A stretch of DNA of 11,147 bases from Lachnospiraceae bacterium UBA3863 (GTDB lineage Bacteria; Bacillota; Clostridia; Lachnospirales; Lachnospiraceae). Within the stretch, counting starts at the first letter, position 1. Each line of letters opens with the position of its first letter. The translations under genes and the position numbers were made by a program. Below the pieces are notes generated by a model, which saw nothing but the letters and a program-made list of their open reading frames with translations, searched no databases and was not told the origin of the DNA. The stretch is from NCBI GenBank assembly GCA_002392385.1, contig DGGX01000213.1, positions 1 through 11,147 on the forward strand, in the 5' to 3' direction. This document shows positions 1-6,791 of the stretch, piece after piece.

Positions 1-2
1 CC

Positions 3-203
3 ACGCAGCCGACTCCGGAGCATGCACCGCAACAGCCTACCACGCAGCCAACTCCGAATCAGGCACCGCAGCAGCCGCCCACGCAGCCGACTCCGGAGCA
101 TGCACCGCAACAGCCTACCACGCAGCCAACTCCGAATCAGGCACCGCAGCAGCCGCCCACGCAGCCGACCCCGGAGCAAGTACCACAACAGCCGATCTCG
201 CAG
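3..203 (+). repeat. Tandem repeat, perfect 78-bp duplication (39-bp subunits) coding for a Pro/Gln linker
   Basis: Bases 3-80 and 81-158 are identical 78-bp units coding for 26 residues each. Each unit is two similar 13-residue halves (TQPTPEHAPQQPT and TQPTPNQAPQQPP). A third, decaying copy starts at 159 and merges into irregular Gln/Pro text. Perfect identity between the first two copies suggests recent duplication or slippage. More copies may lie before the window. Confidence 0.9.
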
Positions 204-2633
204 CCGACTTCGCAGCCGACCGGACAGCAACCGGCTTCGCAGCCGGCTCCCGAGCATGCGCCGCAGCAACCGAGTCAGCCGACCGGGCAGCAGCCGGGCC
301 GGCCAGCCGTCGACCAGACGCCGGGCCGACCGGCCGCACCACGGAGTGCGACCCCTCAGCCGGAAAGGTGGCAGAGTGCCCGGCCGAATAAAACGCCGGA
401 CTCTCCGAGCAGTCATCATGCAGAGCCGGAGCATTTTACAAGACCTGCAGGCCCGGACTATACCGCAAGCCCCGCGGAGCCGGACTATACCGCAGGTCCT
501 GCAGAACCGGAGCATTTTACAGGTCCTGCAGAACCGGAGCATTTCACAGGCCCGGCAGAGCCTGACTATTCTGAAGACCCTGCGGAGCCGGACACTGGCG
601 CGCACAGGGGAGATCCGGATAGAAACAGGAAAGCGGCCGCACGGAACCGGGACCGTGATAAGATCGGGAGAAACAGGAAACTCGCCTCCCAGGCCCGCAG
701 AGCTGCCCTCAACGCGAAGAGGGCATTAGTGCTCAAGATCCTTGCAGGTGCAGCGGCGGTCTTGGGAGTGTTCGGTCTCTTTGGCCGCTTCGCGGGGAGC
801 CATTTCGGGAACCATTCCGGACTCCTTGATGGGATGGACCCTGCTGCTGTCATAAGCGATTCCGATGAGATAGACCCTGCCGCCGGCATCAGCGATTACG
901 ACGGGACGGATCCTTCAGATCCGATCGGTGATCTCTTTGAGACGGATCTTCCTGCCCTGATCAGCGATTACAGCAAGGCTTATCTGTCCGTGCTGTATAC
1001 GTATGAGAGGGATATCCGGGATTATACATGGCAGTATCCCCCCGAGGATCTTTTTGCCGAGCCGGACGTAGAGCCGCAGCCGGCCGCGCTCAAGGACATC
1101 GACGGAGACGGCATACCGGAGCTGTTCATCATGGAGTCGACTGTCGCCGACAGGCCAAACTGGGCCTGCGCGGATCTTCATATCTTTACGTACAAGAATG
1201 GGGCGGTGAGGGAACTGCACTATGACATGCCGTACCCGGGCGAGTATTCCGCCGAACATTACGATGACATGTTCGGACACGTATGGACGGACCACCACGG
1301 ACGGATGGTGCAGTACGGTACATTTGAGCCGAGCACGGCCTATACGGTGTTTACCGGAAAGGATACAGGGACACTGTATATCCTGAGTTTGAACTACGTA
1401 TCGGAAGAGACTTCGTACCGGATGCGCAAATATTCCATGCGCGACTCCCTGCGCGCCGGTGCGGAGGACAGCAGACTCACCGTCGAGTCAGAGATATTCA
1501 GGACGGATGGTTTTGAGGGGAGCGAGTATTTCTCGGGAGCGAGCGATCCCCAGGTGACGCTGCAGTCTGCCATCGACGACATGGGAGATATGGTGATCTA
1601 CGGAGGTTTGTTCCAGAGCAGCACATATGCCATCGCTTCGAGACGGGACGCCGAGCAGAAAGGCTGGTCCGGGATCTGGGAGGAAAGCTGTAAGATCGGT
1701 CCTGAGAAGTTCCGGGACCACCTCTCCATGACCTATGACGAGATCGTGGCCCTGCTCCTGGGACAGGTGCGGGAAGGGGCCGGCGACCCTGCGGATGGCG
1801 GAGCAGAAAAAACCGGCGATCCGGAAGCATTCATCAGACTGGACCGCGACGACGCGATCCGTCAGGCAGGGGATACGCTGTTCCTTTATGATATGGACAG
1901 AGGAATTCTGAGATACGGCAGCGTCGGCGGCACCATGGACAAAGCATTCGATCTCAGCAAGGCGAACGGATCCAGCAGTATCTATACCGACGGGAAAAGC
2001 CTCCTCTACTTCGGCCATGACGAGGGAAGCGGCACGGATCAGCTCACCCGGTACGATCTCTCGACAGGCTATCCGAAGAACCTGCAGCTGTTTGAGAGCA
2101 CGGAAGACTTCAATGCCGCCTACTATATCGGGGCTGTCTACGATGGCGTCGCGTATGTCGGTTATTCGGACGGCGTCGGGGATCCGCTCTGGGCTGTCGA
2201 TCTGGAGACCGGCAGAGTATCCGAACTGGAGGAGCACGGATATATCAGCAGACGGTCCGGCGAGTATATACTGCTGAACGCGCGCAGCACGCTTTCCGCC
2301 CTGGATACCATGCCGGTCTCCATCTGCAGGCTGACCGGCACGGGCATGGAGACTGTCACAAGTCTCGGGGACAGGGTCTCGGTCATCAACGACGTCATCG
2401 ACGGAAAATTCTACTATTCCGTCAGTGCGGACAGCAACTCTGAAGACATCGAACTTTACAGATGCAATGCAAACGGCTCAGGTACGGAGGCACTGGCACA
2501 CTTCCAGGGCAGTTCCGGCTACAATGTCAGTGTGGACAAATACACCGCGACATACTGCACCGTGTATCTGGATGGCGGACGATACCGGTATTACTATAAA
2601 GGCGACGATCTGATCCCGCTGAGTTTTTACTAG
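3..2633 (+). CDS. Membrane-anchored protein with Pro/Gln-rich repeats and large extracytoplasmic domain (5' partial)
   Basis: The frame is open from base 3 to the TAG at 2631-2633, giving 876 visible residues; the start lies upstream. The GTG at 729 falls inside the membrane helix and has no ribosome binding site, so it is not the start. Visible residues 1-110 are Pro/Gln/Thr-rich repeats and 142-195 are nonapeptide repeats. Residues 200-241 are strongly basic (Arg/Lys), followed by a single hydrophobic helix at about 242-265 (LKILAGAAAVLGVFGLFG). The positive-inside rule puts the repeats in the cytoplasm and the C-terminus outside. Beyond four acidic 12-residue units there is a calcium-binding-like DIDGDGIPEL motif (nt 1095-1124), of the kind common in FG-GAP-like surface proteins. 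From about nt 1836 the protein has repeated short beta-strand patterns with YxxD and GxxLY elements, resembling a beta-propeller or DUF5050-like sensor. Related clostridial proteins often begin with a zinc ribbon, which would lie outside the window. Function unknown. Confidence 0.85.
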   Translation, partial: TQPTPEHAPQQPTTQPTPNQAPQQPPTQPTPEHAPQQPTTQPTPNQAPQQPPTQPTPEQVPQQPISQPTSQPTGQQPASQPAPEHAPQQPSQPTGQQPGRPAVDQTPGRPAAPRSATPQPERWQSARPNKTPDSPSSHHAEPEHFTRPAGPDYTASPAEPDYTAGPAEPEHFTGPAEPEHFTGPAEPDYSEDPAEPDTGAHRGDPDRNRKAAARNRDRDKIGRNRKLASQARRAALNAKRALVLKILAGAAAVLGVFGLFGRFAGSHFGNHSGLLDGMDPAAVISDSDEIDPAAGISDYDGTDPSDPIGDLFETDLPALISDYSKAYLSVLYTYERDIRDYTWQYPPEDLFAEPDVEPQPAALKDIDGDGIPELFIMESTVADRPNWACADLHIFTYKNGAVRELHYDMPYPGEYSAEHYDDMFGHVWTDHHGRMVQYGTFEPSTAYTVFTGKDTGTLYILSLNYVSEETSYRMRKYSMRDSLRAGAEDSRLTVESEIFRTDGFEGSEYFSGASDPQVTLQSAIDDMGDMVIYGGLFQSSTYAIASRRDAEQKGWSGIWEESCKIGPEKFRDHLSMTYDEIVALLLGQVREGAGDPADGGAEKTGDPEAFIRLDRDDAIRQAGDTLFLYDMDRGILRYGSVGGTMDKAFDLSKANGSSSIYTDGKSLLYFGHDEGSGTDQLTRYDLSTGYPKNLQLFESTEDFNAAYYIGAVYDGVAYVGYSDGVGDPLWAVDLETGRVSELEEHGYISRRSGEYILLNARSTLSALDTMPVSICRLTGTGMETVTSLGDRVSVINDVIDGKFYYSVSADSNSEDIELYRCNANGSGTEALAHFQGSSGYNVSVDKYTATYCTVYLDGGRYRYYYKGDDLIPLSFY
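426..596 (+). repeat. Nonapeptide repeat array PxxxTxPAE (27-bp units)
   Basis: Six consecutive 27-bp in-frame units begin at 426, 453, 480, 507, 534 and 561, followed by a broken seventh at 588. They alternate between two types, PEHFTGPAE and PDYTAGPAE, with variants PEHFTRPAG, PDYTASPAE and PDYSEDPAE. The units at 507 and 534 encode identical peptides. The array ends just before the Arg/Lys-rich region that precedes the membrane helix. Confidence 0.9.
837..980 (+). repeat. Four acidic 12-residue units directly after the membrane helix
   Basis: Four in-frame 36-bp units encode DPAAVISDSDEI, DPAAGISDYDGT, DPSDPIGDLFET and DLPALISDYSKA. The first two are clear copies; the third and fourth are degenerate and the register is my alignment by eye. 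The segment probably forms an extended, Asp-rich stalk on the outer face of the membrane. Confidence 0.6.
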
Positions 2634-2721
2634 GAACGGGGCTGTCGCATTATACTTTTTTCATGCATAAACAGTTCCGAGGGGCCCGCTTTCGCTTAGT
2701 CCTTTTCGCCGAAGGCGCGCG

Positions 2722-2871
2722 CACCGAAATTCGCGCAGGCGATTTCGGTGCTGCGATCAGAAGAGATTCGCAAAGCGAATCTCGTGAGCTAAGATTCATG
2801 CATAAGCATGAATCTTAGCTCTGTCCTCGCTGCAACGGTACTACGGCTCGACAATACCTCGCCGAGTACCG
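2722..2871. other. Cluster of hairpins inside the inverted-repeat element
   Basis: Four stems lie in a row: 2722-2730 with 2742-2750 (9 bp, extendable past a bulged T); 2763-2771 with 2775-2783 (9 bp, AAA loop); 2786-2801 with 2806-2821 (16 bp perfect, ATAA loop); and 2836-2847 with 2861-2871 (11 bp with one bulge). Because they are palindromic, the same folds could form in RNA from either strand. The loop region of the third hairpin repeats the ATGCATAA motif of the terminal repeats. Confidence 0.7.
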
Positions 2872-2913
2872 GCGCTGCGGAAGACCCCTCGGAACTGTTT
2901 ATGCATAGAACTG

Positions 2914-2919
2914 TATAAT
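2914..2919 (+). promoter_or_regulatory. Outward TATAAT in the right terminal repeat, possible -10 for the metal transporter operon
   Basis: A perfect TATAAT at 2914-2919 points toward cbiM, about 115 bp ahead of its ATG. No good -35 hexamer sits 16-18 bp upstream, so the call is tentative. The mirrored left arm contains the same hexamer on the other strand (2649-2654), facing the opposite way. Confidence 0.3.
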
Positions 2920-3035
2920 TCGACAGCCCCGTTTCCGGCAGGGCCTTTTCGGGGTCAGTATCCCCCCCGGGGGCTTCAAGAGGACACTTTTCCGGAGTAA
3001 ACTGATATAGAACTATCGGAAAGGAGGACTGCGGA

Positions 3036-4109
3036 ATGCACATGGCGGACGCTTTGCTCGCGCCGGCTGTGGCGGGCACAATGTATGTACTGTCTGGTAC
3101 GGCGGCGGGACTTTCGGTGAGAGAACTGCGCAAAGAGAATGCCCCGGAGAAGCTGCCGGTGATGGCGGTCACTTCGGCGCTGGTCTTCGCGGGGCAGATG
3201 ATCAATTATACGATTCCGGGGACAGGTTCTTCGGGACATCTGTGCGGCGGCATGCTCCTGTCGGCACTTCTGGGGCCGCATGCAGGCTTTCTGTCCATGA
3301 TCGTGATCCTGACGATCCAATGTCTGTTCTTCGCGGACGGAGGCCTGATGGCACTGGGCGCGAATGTGTGGAATATGGCTTTTTACGGGTGCTTTTTGGG
3401 ATATTATCTGATCTGGCGGCCGATCATGCAGGGCGCTTCCCCTGAAAAAGACCGCGCGAATACCCGCGTGAGGATCATCGTCGCTTCGATCCTGGGGTGC
3501 GTGATCTCCCTGCAGCTCGGCGCCTTCTCCGTCGTTCTGGAGACGAGCCTGTCGGGGATCACGGATCTGCCCTTCGTTCCTTTTGCGGGACTGATGCTGC
3601 CGATCCACCTGGCCATCGGGCTGATCGAGGGACTGATCACCTCGGCGGTCCTGCTGTTCGTCTATGAAGCCAGACCGGAACTCCTGCAGGAGCTGGGAGC
3701 AGAGAAGGCGCAGCTTCCGGCCAGGAGATCTCTCCGCACGACGATCATCGTCCTCGCCGTCACGGCAGCTTTCGTGGGCGGCGGACTGAGCCTCTTCGCC
3801 AGCAGCAATCCGGACGGTCTCGAGTGGGCGCTCTTCGGAAACGAAGAGGAAGGTTACGCTGCGAACATGGGGCTGGACGAGGAGAACTTCGGGAAGCAGA
3901 GCGCCGTGGCGGAGACGGCGGGCAGGATCCAGGAGACGACCTCTCTGCTGCCGGATTATGCCTTTAAGGACAGTGACAGCGCAGCCGGGACGTCTTTCTC
4001 GGGACTGATCGGAAGTGTGCTGGTCGCGGCCGTCGCCGCCGGGATCTGTATCGCCGGAGGCTTCTTCCGGAAGAAGACCGGCACCAGCCCGAAACACCAG
4101 ACGACATAA
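3036..4109 (+). CDS. cbiM: Ni/Co ECF transporter substrate-binding component, CbiM/NikM fused to a PDGLE (NikN-like) domain
   Basis: This is the membrane substrate-capture subunit of an energy-coupling factor importer for nickel or cobalt, 357 aa. The N-terminus MHMADALL is the family hallmark: the free amine of Met1, His2 and a His near residue 67 bind the metal, and His68 in SSGHLCGG fits. Hydrophobic helices fill residues 8-28, 42-62, 70-125, 145-170 and 180-212. A C-terminal extension has a helix at 235-255, NPDGLEWA at 258-265, an external loop and a last helix at 322-343. This is the PDGLE domain found in NikN or fused NikMN, so no separate cbiN is needed. The start is fixed by AAGGAGG at 3021-3027, 8 nt before ATG. 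cbiQ follows after 40 bp. Metal choice cannot be read with certainty; the fusion and the nearby InrS-like sensor favour nickel. Confidence 0.93.
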   Translation: MHMADALLAPAVAGTMYVLSGTAAGLSVRELRKENAPEKLPVMAVTSALVFAGQMINYTIPGTGSSGHLCGGMLLSALLGPHAGFLSMIVILTIQCLFFADGGLMALGANVWNMAFYGCFLGYYLIWRPIMQGASPEKDRANTRVRIIVASILGCVISLQLGAFSVVLETSLSGITDLPFVPFAGLMLPIHLAIGLIEGLITSAVLLFVYEARPELLQELGAEKAQLPARRSLRTTIIVLAVTAAFVGGGLSLFASSNPDGLEWALFGNEEEGYAANMGLDEENFGKQSAVAETAGRIQETTSLLPDYAFKDSDSAAGTSFSGLIGSVLVAAVAAGICIAGGFFRKKTGTSPKHQTT

Positions 4110-4149
4110 GGCGGCGCGAAACAGACCGCATAAGCAGACAGAGAGAACT

Positions 4150-4950
4150 ATGAACAGAATGGACGCAGCGCTGCGGGACCTCGCCGGGATGGACGATCTC
4201 GCAGCGCTCTCTTCGGGAATCCACGACCTGCATCCGGGTGTGAAACTTCTCGCGGCAATCATATATATCGCAACCGTCGCGTCGTTCGGGAAATATGATC
4301 TGAGCGGTCTTCTGCCGATGGTTCTGTGGCCGGTGCTCCTGTATCAGCTGAGCGGGATCCCGGTCTCTTTGTGTTTCCGGAGGCTCCGGTATGTCCTGCC
4401 GCTCGTCCTCGCGGTCGGGATCTGGAGCCCCTTCCTGGACCGGCAGCCGGTCCTGCAGATAGGGACCGTGACGGTGACCGGCGGCGTTCTGTCCATGTGC
4501 ACGCTGATGCTCAAAGGCGTCCTGTGCCTGCTGGCTTCCTTCCTGCTCATGGCGACGACGGGGATCGACCGGCTCTGCGCCGCCCTGCGCGCCATGCATG
4601 TGCCGGAGTATGCCGTGACGCTCCTCCTGCTCACCTACCGGTACATCGCCGTGATGCTGCGGGAGGTGTCCGTCATGACCGATGCCTACAGCCTGCGGGC
4701 GCCGGGAGAGAAGGGGATCCGCTTCCGGGCGTGGGGCTCTTTTCTCGGGCAGCTCCTTCTGAGGAGCATGGACCGGGCGCAGGCCCTGTACGACAGCATG
4801 CTGCTCAGAGGATACAGAGGAGAATTCTATTACGCGGGGACCCGGCCCGTGCAGGGGAGAGATCTCCTGTTTCTGGCACTGAGCGCGGCGGTATGCGGTT
4901 TTCTTCGGTTCGTGCCGGTGGCACAGATCCTGGGGAGAATGTTTGTCTGA
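4150..4950 (+). CDS. cbiQ: ECF transporter transmembrane (T) component CbiQ
   Basis: CbiQ is the scaffold membrane subunit that couples the ATPase to the CbiM substrate subunit. The chosen start gives 266 aa, normal for the family; a longer reading from 4015 would overlap cbiM and adds a charged, unlikely N-terminus. The protein has HPGVKLL at 28-34 leading into the first helix, several hydrophobic segments up to about residue 170, and the two cytoplasmic coupling-helix motifs as SLRA (181-184) and MLLRGY (217-222), the latter matching the conserved ARG-type signature. A last hydrophobic segment lies at about 239-262. The ribosome binding site is weak (AGAGAG before ATG), so translation may depend on cbiM 40 bp upstream. 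The stop is 10 bp before the cbiO start. Confidence 0.92.
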   Translation: MNRMDAALRDLAGMDDLAALSSGIHDLHPGVKLLAAIIYIATVASFGKYDLSGLLPMVLWPVLLYQLSGIPVSLCFRRLRYVLPLVLAVGIWSPFLDRQPVLQIGTVTVTGGVLSMCTLMLKGVLCLLASFLLMATTGIDRLCAALRAMHVPEYAVTLLLLTYRYIAVMLREVSVMTDAYSLRAPGEKGIRFRAWGSFLGQLLLRSMDRAQALYDSMLLRGYRGEFYYAGTRPVQGRDLLFLALSAAVCGFLRFVPVAQILGRMFV

Positions 4951-4960
4951 GGTGGGAAAA

Positions 4961-5686
4961 ATGATCGAATTTGCACATGTGAGCTGTGCCTATGAAAGAG
5001 CAAAGCCTGTCCTCAAGGACATCTCCTTCACCATCAGGGAAGGGGAGACCGTCGGTCTCATCGGCTGCAACGGCGCCGGGAAGTCCACGGTCATGAAGCT
5101 TCTGCTGGGCCTCCTTCCCTGCAGCGATGGGAAGATCACCGCGGCAGGACTGCCGGTGGACAAGGCGCACCTGGCGGAGATCCGCGCGAAGATCGGGGTC
5201 GTCCTGCAGGACCCGGAGACGCAGATGTTCATGCCGACCGTCTATGAGGACATGCTCTTTGGGCCGATGAACTACGGCCTGTCCCGGGAGGAGGCCGACA
5301 GGCGGATCGACGCGGCGCTGGAGCAGCTGCAGATCGGCCGCCTCAAGCACCGGCACAACCACCGGATCTCCGGCGGTGAGAAAAGAATGGCGGCGATCGC
5401 CGTGATCCTCGCCATGAAGCCGGACATCCTCCTGATGGATGAACCGACCGCGGCGCTGGATCCCTACAATCGCCGCAAGGTGATAGAAGTAATAAAGAAC
5501 CTGCCCGGAACTAAGATGATCACGTCCCACGACCTGGATATGATCTATGAGACCTGTGAGAGGGTGATCCTGCTCTACGACGGCGCCGTCTGCGCCGACG
5601 GTCCCGCGGACCAGATCCTGCGCGACCGGGAACTGCTGGAGACGCACAGGCTGGAGCTGCCCCTGCGCTACGCGAACATCCGCTGA
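4961..5686 (+). CDS. cbiO: ECF transporter ATP-binding protein CbiO
   Basis: This is the ATPase of the Ni/Co importer, 241 aa. All ABC motifs are present: Walker A GCNGAGKS (35-42), Q-loop at VLQDPE (81-86), signature ISGGEKR (136-142), Walker B ILLMDEP (156-162), D-loop AALDP and switch His190 in TSHDLD. The ATG at 4961 is preferred over an in-frame TTG at 4943 because GAGGTGG lies just upstream and MIEFAHVSCAY matches how family members begin; the TTG would also overlap cbiQ. Only one ATPase gene is present, so a homodimer is expected, as in other CbiMNQO systems. The gene ends the operon and converges on the CsoR-like gene, with 36 bp between the two stop codons and no clear terminator there. 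Confidence 0.95.
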   Translation: MIEFAHVSCAYERAKPVLKDISFTIREGETVGLIGCNGAGKSTVMKLLLGLLPCSDGKITAAGLPVDKAHLAEIRAKIGVVLQDPETQMFMPTVYEDMLFGPMNYGLSREEADRRIDAALEQLQIGRLKHRHNHRISGGEKRMAAIAVILAMKPDILLMDEPTAALDPYNRRKVIEVIKNLPGTKMITSHDLDMIYETCERVILLYDGAVCADGPADQILRDRELLETHRLELPLRYANIR

Positions 5687-5722
5687 GCAGCCGCTGCACA
5701 TCCGCCGTTTATCCGCCGGACA

Positions 5723-6094
5723 TCAGCTGATGAAGCGGTCTATGGCTGTTTTCATCTTTTCGATGGCCACGTCGTCTTCCTCCAGAACAGCCTCCTGTAT
5801 ACAGTGTTCCAGATGGCATTTCAGGAGCAGCTTGCCCGCGTTGTTGAGGGCGGAGCGGACAGCGGCCAGCTGGATCAGGACGTCGCTGCAGTCCTCGCCG
5901 GACTCCACCATCTGCCTGACCTTCTCCAGGTGGCCGATGCAGCGGGAGAGCCGGTTGACCACAGAACGGATCTCCTCGGGATCGTGGGTGTGGGAATGAG
6001 AATGGGCACTGTTCTTTCCGTCACCGTGGGTATGGGTATAGATGTGTCCGTTCTCGTCCACATGTGTATGCGTCTCTGAATGGCGGTCGCTCAT
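5723..6094 (-). CDS. CsoR/RcnR-family metal-sensing repressor with His-rich N-terminus (InrS-like ligand set)
   Basis: This is a 123-aa all-helical DNA-binding repressor of the DUF156 family. Residues 5-37 contain ten histidines (HTHVDENGHIYTHTH, HSHSHTH). Aligned by spacing to E. coli RcnR (His3, Cys35, His60, His64), the metal ligands here are His37, Cys69, His94 and Cys98. That is the His-Cys-His-Cys set of the cyanobacterial nickel sensor InrS, unlike the Cys-His-Cys copper sensor CsoR. Cys52 and Cys93 are extra thiols. The ATG at 6094 is preceded by AAAGGG; the upstream ATGs in the frame overlap the likely -10 box and cannot be used. Its position tail-to-tail with cbiMQO suggests control of Ni/Co uptake or of its own promoter. 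A copper or cobalt role cannot be ruled out. Confidence 0.88.
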   Translation of the reverse strand: MSDRHSETHTHVDENGHIYTHTHGDGKNSAHSHSHTHDPEEIRSVVNRLSRCIGHLEKVRQMVESGEDCSDVLIQLAAVRSALNNAGKLLLKCHLEHCIQEAVLEEDDVAIEKMKTAIDRFIS

Positions 6095-6128
6095 GAGAAT
6101 CCCTTTCTGAATCAGGTCGATTGAATCC

Positions 6129-6157
6129 ATCATAGCACTGAACGCGCACGGTTTCCA
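6129..6157 (-). promoter_or_regulatory. Probable promoter of the CsoR-like gene (extended -10)
   Basis: On the minus strand, TGGAAA (6152-6157) is separated by 17 nt from TATGAT (6129-6134), with TGC directly before the hexamer forming an extended -10. Transcription would begin near 6122, 28 nt before the start codon. The GC-rich spacer (GTGCGCG) is a place to look for an operator; no typical G-tract operator was seen. Confidence 0.45.
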
Positions 6158-6191
6158 GAATGCAGACAGCATCTTCCGAAATCGCGCGTTT

Positions 6192-6200
6192 TGTTATATT
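6192..6200 (+). promoter_or_regulatory. Possible extended -10 promoter for the nitroreductase operon
   Basis: TGTTATATT at 6192-6200 fits an extended -10 (TGn plus TATATT), 42 nt ahead of the nitroreductase start. The region 15-18 nt upstream has only a poor -35 (TTCCGA). It lies back-to-back with the minus-strand CsoR promoter within the same 148-bp intergenic stretch, so the sensor could in principle affect both. Confidence 0.4.
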
Positions 6201-6242
6201 ATGGGAAAAGGCGGACTGTACCTGCTCTTAAGGAGGAAAGAG

Positions 6243-6749
6243 ATGCAGAACATCTATCATCGCGTCAGTGTGAGAAAATATTCTGAGGCCCGTGTCGAGC
6301 GCTCCAAGATCGTCCAGATCCTGAAGGCGGCCATGGCGGCACCCTCCGCCGGCAACCAGCAGCCCTGGGAATTCTATGTGGTCAGAGACAGGGAGATCCT
6401 CAGGCAGCTCTCGGAAGTATCCCCTTACGCGGGGTGCACGGCAGGCGCCGGGGTCGCCATCGTCAGCTGCTACAGAGAGGACTGCCTGATGCCCGAATAC
6501 GCGCAGATCGATCTCAGCATCGCCATGGAGAATATGTGGCTGGAGGCCGATGCCCTCGGACTGGGCGGTGTCTGGCTGGGCGTGGCGCCCAAAGAGGACC
6601 GCATGAAAAGGGTGGAGGAGATCCTGCACATGCCGGAGGGCCTGCGCGCTTTTGCCATCTTCCCGCTGGGCTATCCGGACGAGGAGAGAAGACAGCAGGA
6701 CCGCTTCGACGCGGCCAGGATCCATTATATCGAGGAGAACGAGTTCTGA
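6243..6749 (+). CDS. Nitroreductase-family FMN-dependent oxidoreductase
   Basis: This is a 168-aa protein of the short nitroreductase class, homodimeric FMN enzymes that use NAD(P)H to reduce nitro groups, quinones or flavins. Family marks are HRVSVRKYSE near the N-terminus (flavin phosphate contact by Arg), APSAGNQQPWEFYVV (33-47), the central helix SIAMENMWLEADALGLGGVWLG (92-113) and IFPLGYPDE (139-147). The natural substrate cannot be told from sequence. The start at 6243 is fixed by AAGGAGG at 6230-6236; an in-frame ATG at 6201 would put that ribosome binding site inside the gene. It is first in a probable operon with the AAA+ gene, which begins 42 bp after its stop. Confidence 0.9.
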   Translation: MQNIYHRVSVRKYSEARVERSKIVQILKAAMAAPSAGNQQPWEFYVVRDREILRQLSEVSPYAGCTAGAGVAIVSCYREDCLMPEYAQIDLSIAMENMWLEADALGLGGVWLGVAPKEDRMKRVEEILHMPEGLRAFAIFPLGYPDEERRQQDRFDAARIHYIEENEF

Positions 6750-6765
6750 CGGCTCAGGGGAGCCG
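6750..6765 (+). other. Short hairpin directly after the nitroreductase stop codon
   Basis: CGGCTC (6750-6755) pairs with GAGCCG (6760-6765) around an AGGG loop. No T-run follows, so it is unlikely to be a full terminator. It may mark an mRNA processing or stability site between the first and second genes of the operon. Confidence 0.35.
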
Positions 6766-6791
6766 CGGACGGACAGGAAACGGGGAAAACT

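Larger units (their letters stand above)
2634..2934. mobile_element. MITE-like inverted-repeat element without coding capacity
   Basis: The two ends are inverted copies. Bases 2634-2655 match the complement of 2913-2934 at 20 of 22 positions (core ACGGGGCTGTCG). After a 6-7-nt unpaired stretch, 2663-2684 match the complement of 2885-2906 at 22 of 22. The middle 200 bp hold several hairpins and no plausible gene. This fits a miniature inverted-repeat transposable element or a large structured repeat. No transposase is present, and no clear target duplication is visible at the borders (GGAA lies on the left and TTCC on the right, which is inverted). The left end sits directly against the TAG stop of the preceding gene. 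A very large bidirectional terminator-like structure is the alternative reading. Confidence 0.65.

Noticed and set aside
22..729. 235-aa Arg/Ser-rich reading frame on the plus strand
   Set aside because: It is the out-of-frame shadow of the Gln/Pro repeat region; the correct frame continues into the membrane protein ending at 2633.
2925..3035. Cobalamin or NiCo riboswitch upstream of cbiM
   Set aside because: No B12-box-like core was found, and the GGCAGGG near 2937 is not enough to support a NiCo fold. A covariance-model search (Infernal with Rfam) would settle it.
2976..4262. 428-aa open frame on the minus strand
   Set aside because: It is antisense to cbiM, very rich in Arg and Gln, with no recognisable domain.
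4326..4964. 212-aa plus-strand frame inside cbiQ
   Set aside because: It is a shifted frame of a conserved gene, with Arg/Ala/Gly/Pro composition typical of shadow frames.
5687..5722. Bidirectional terminator between the converging cbiO and CsoR-like genes
   Set aside because: No stable stem with T-runs is visible in the 36 bp between the stop codons.
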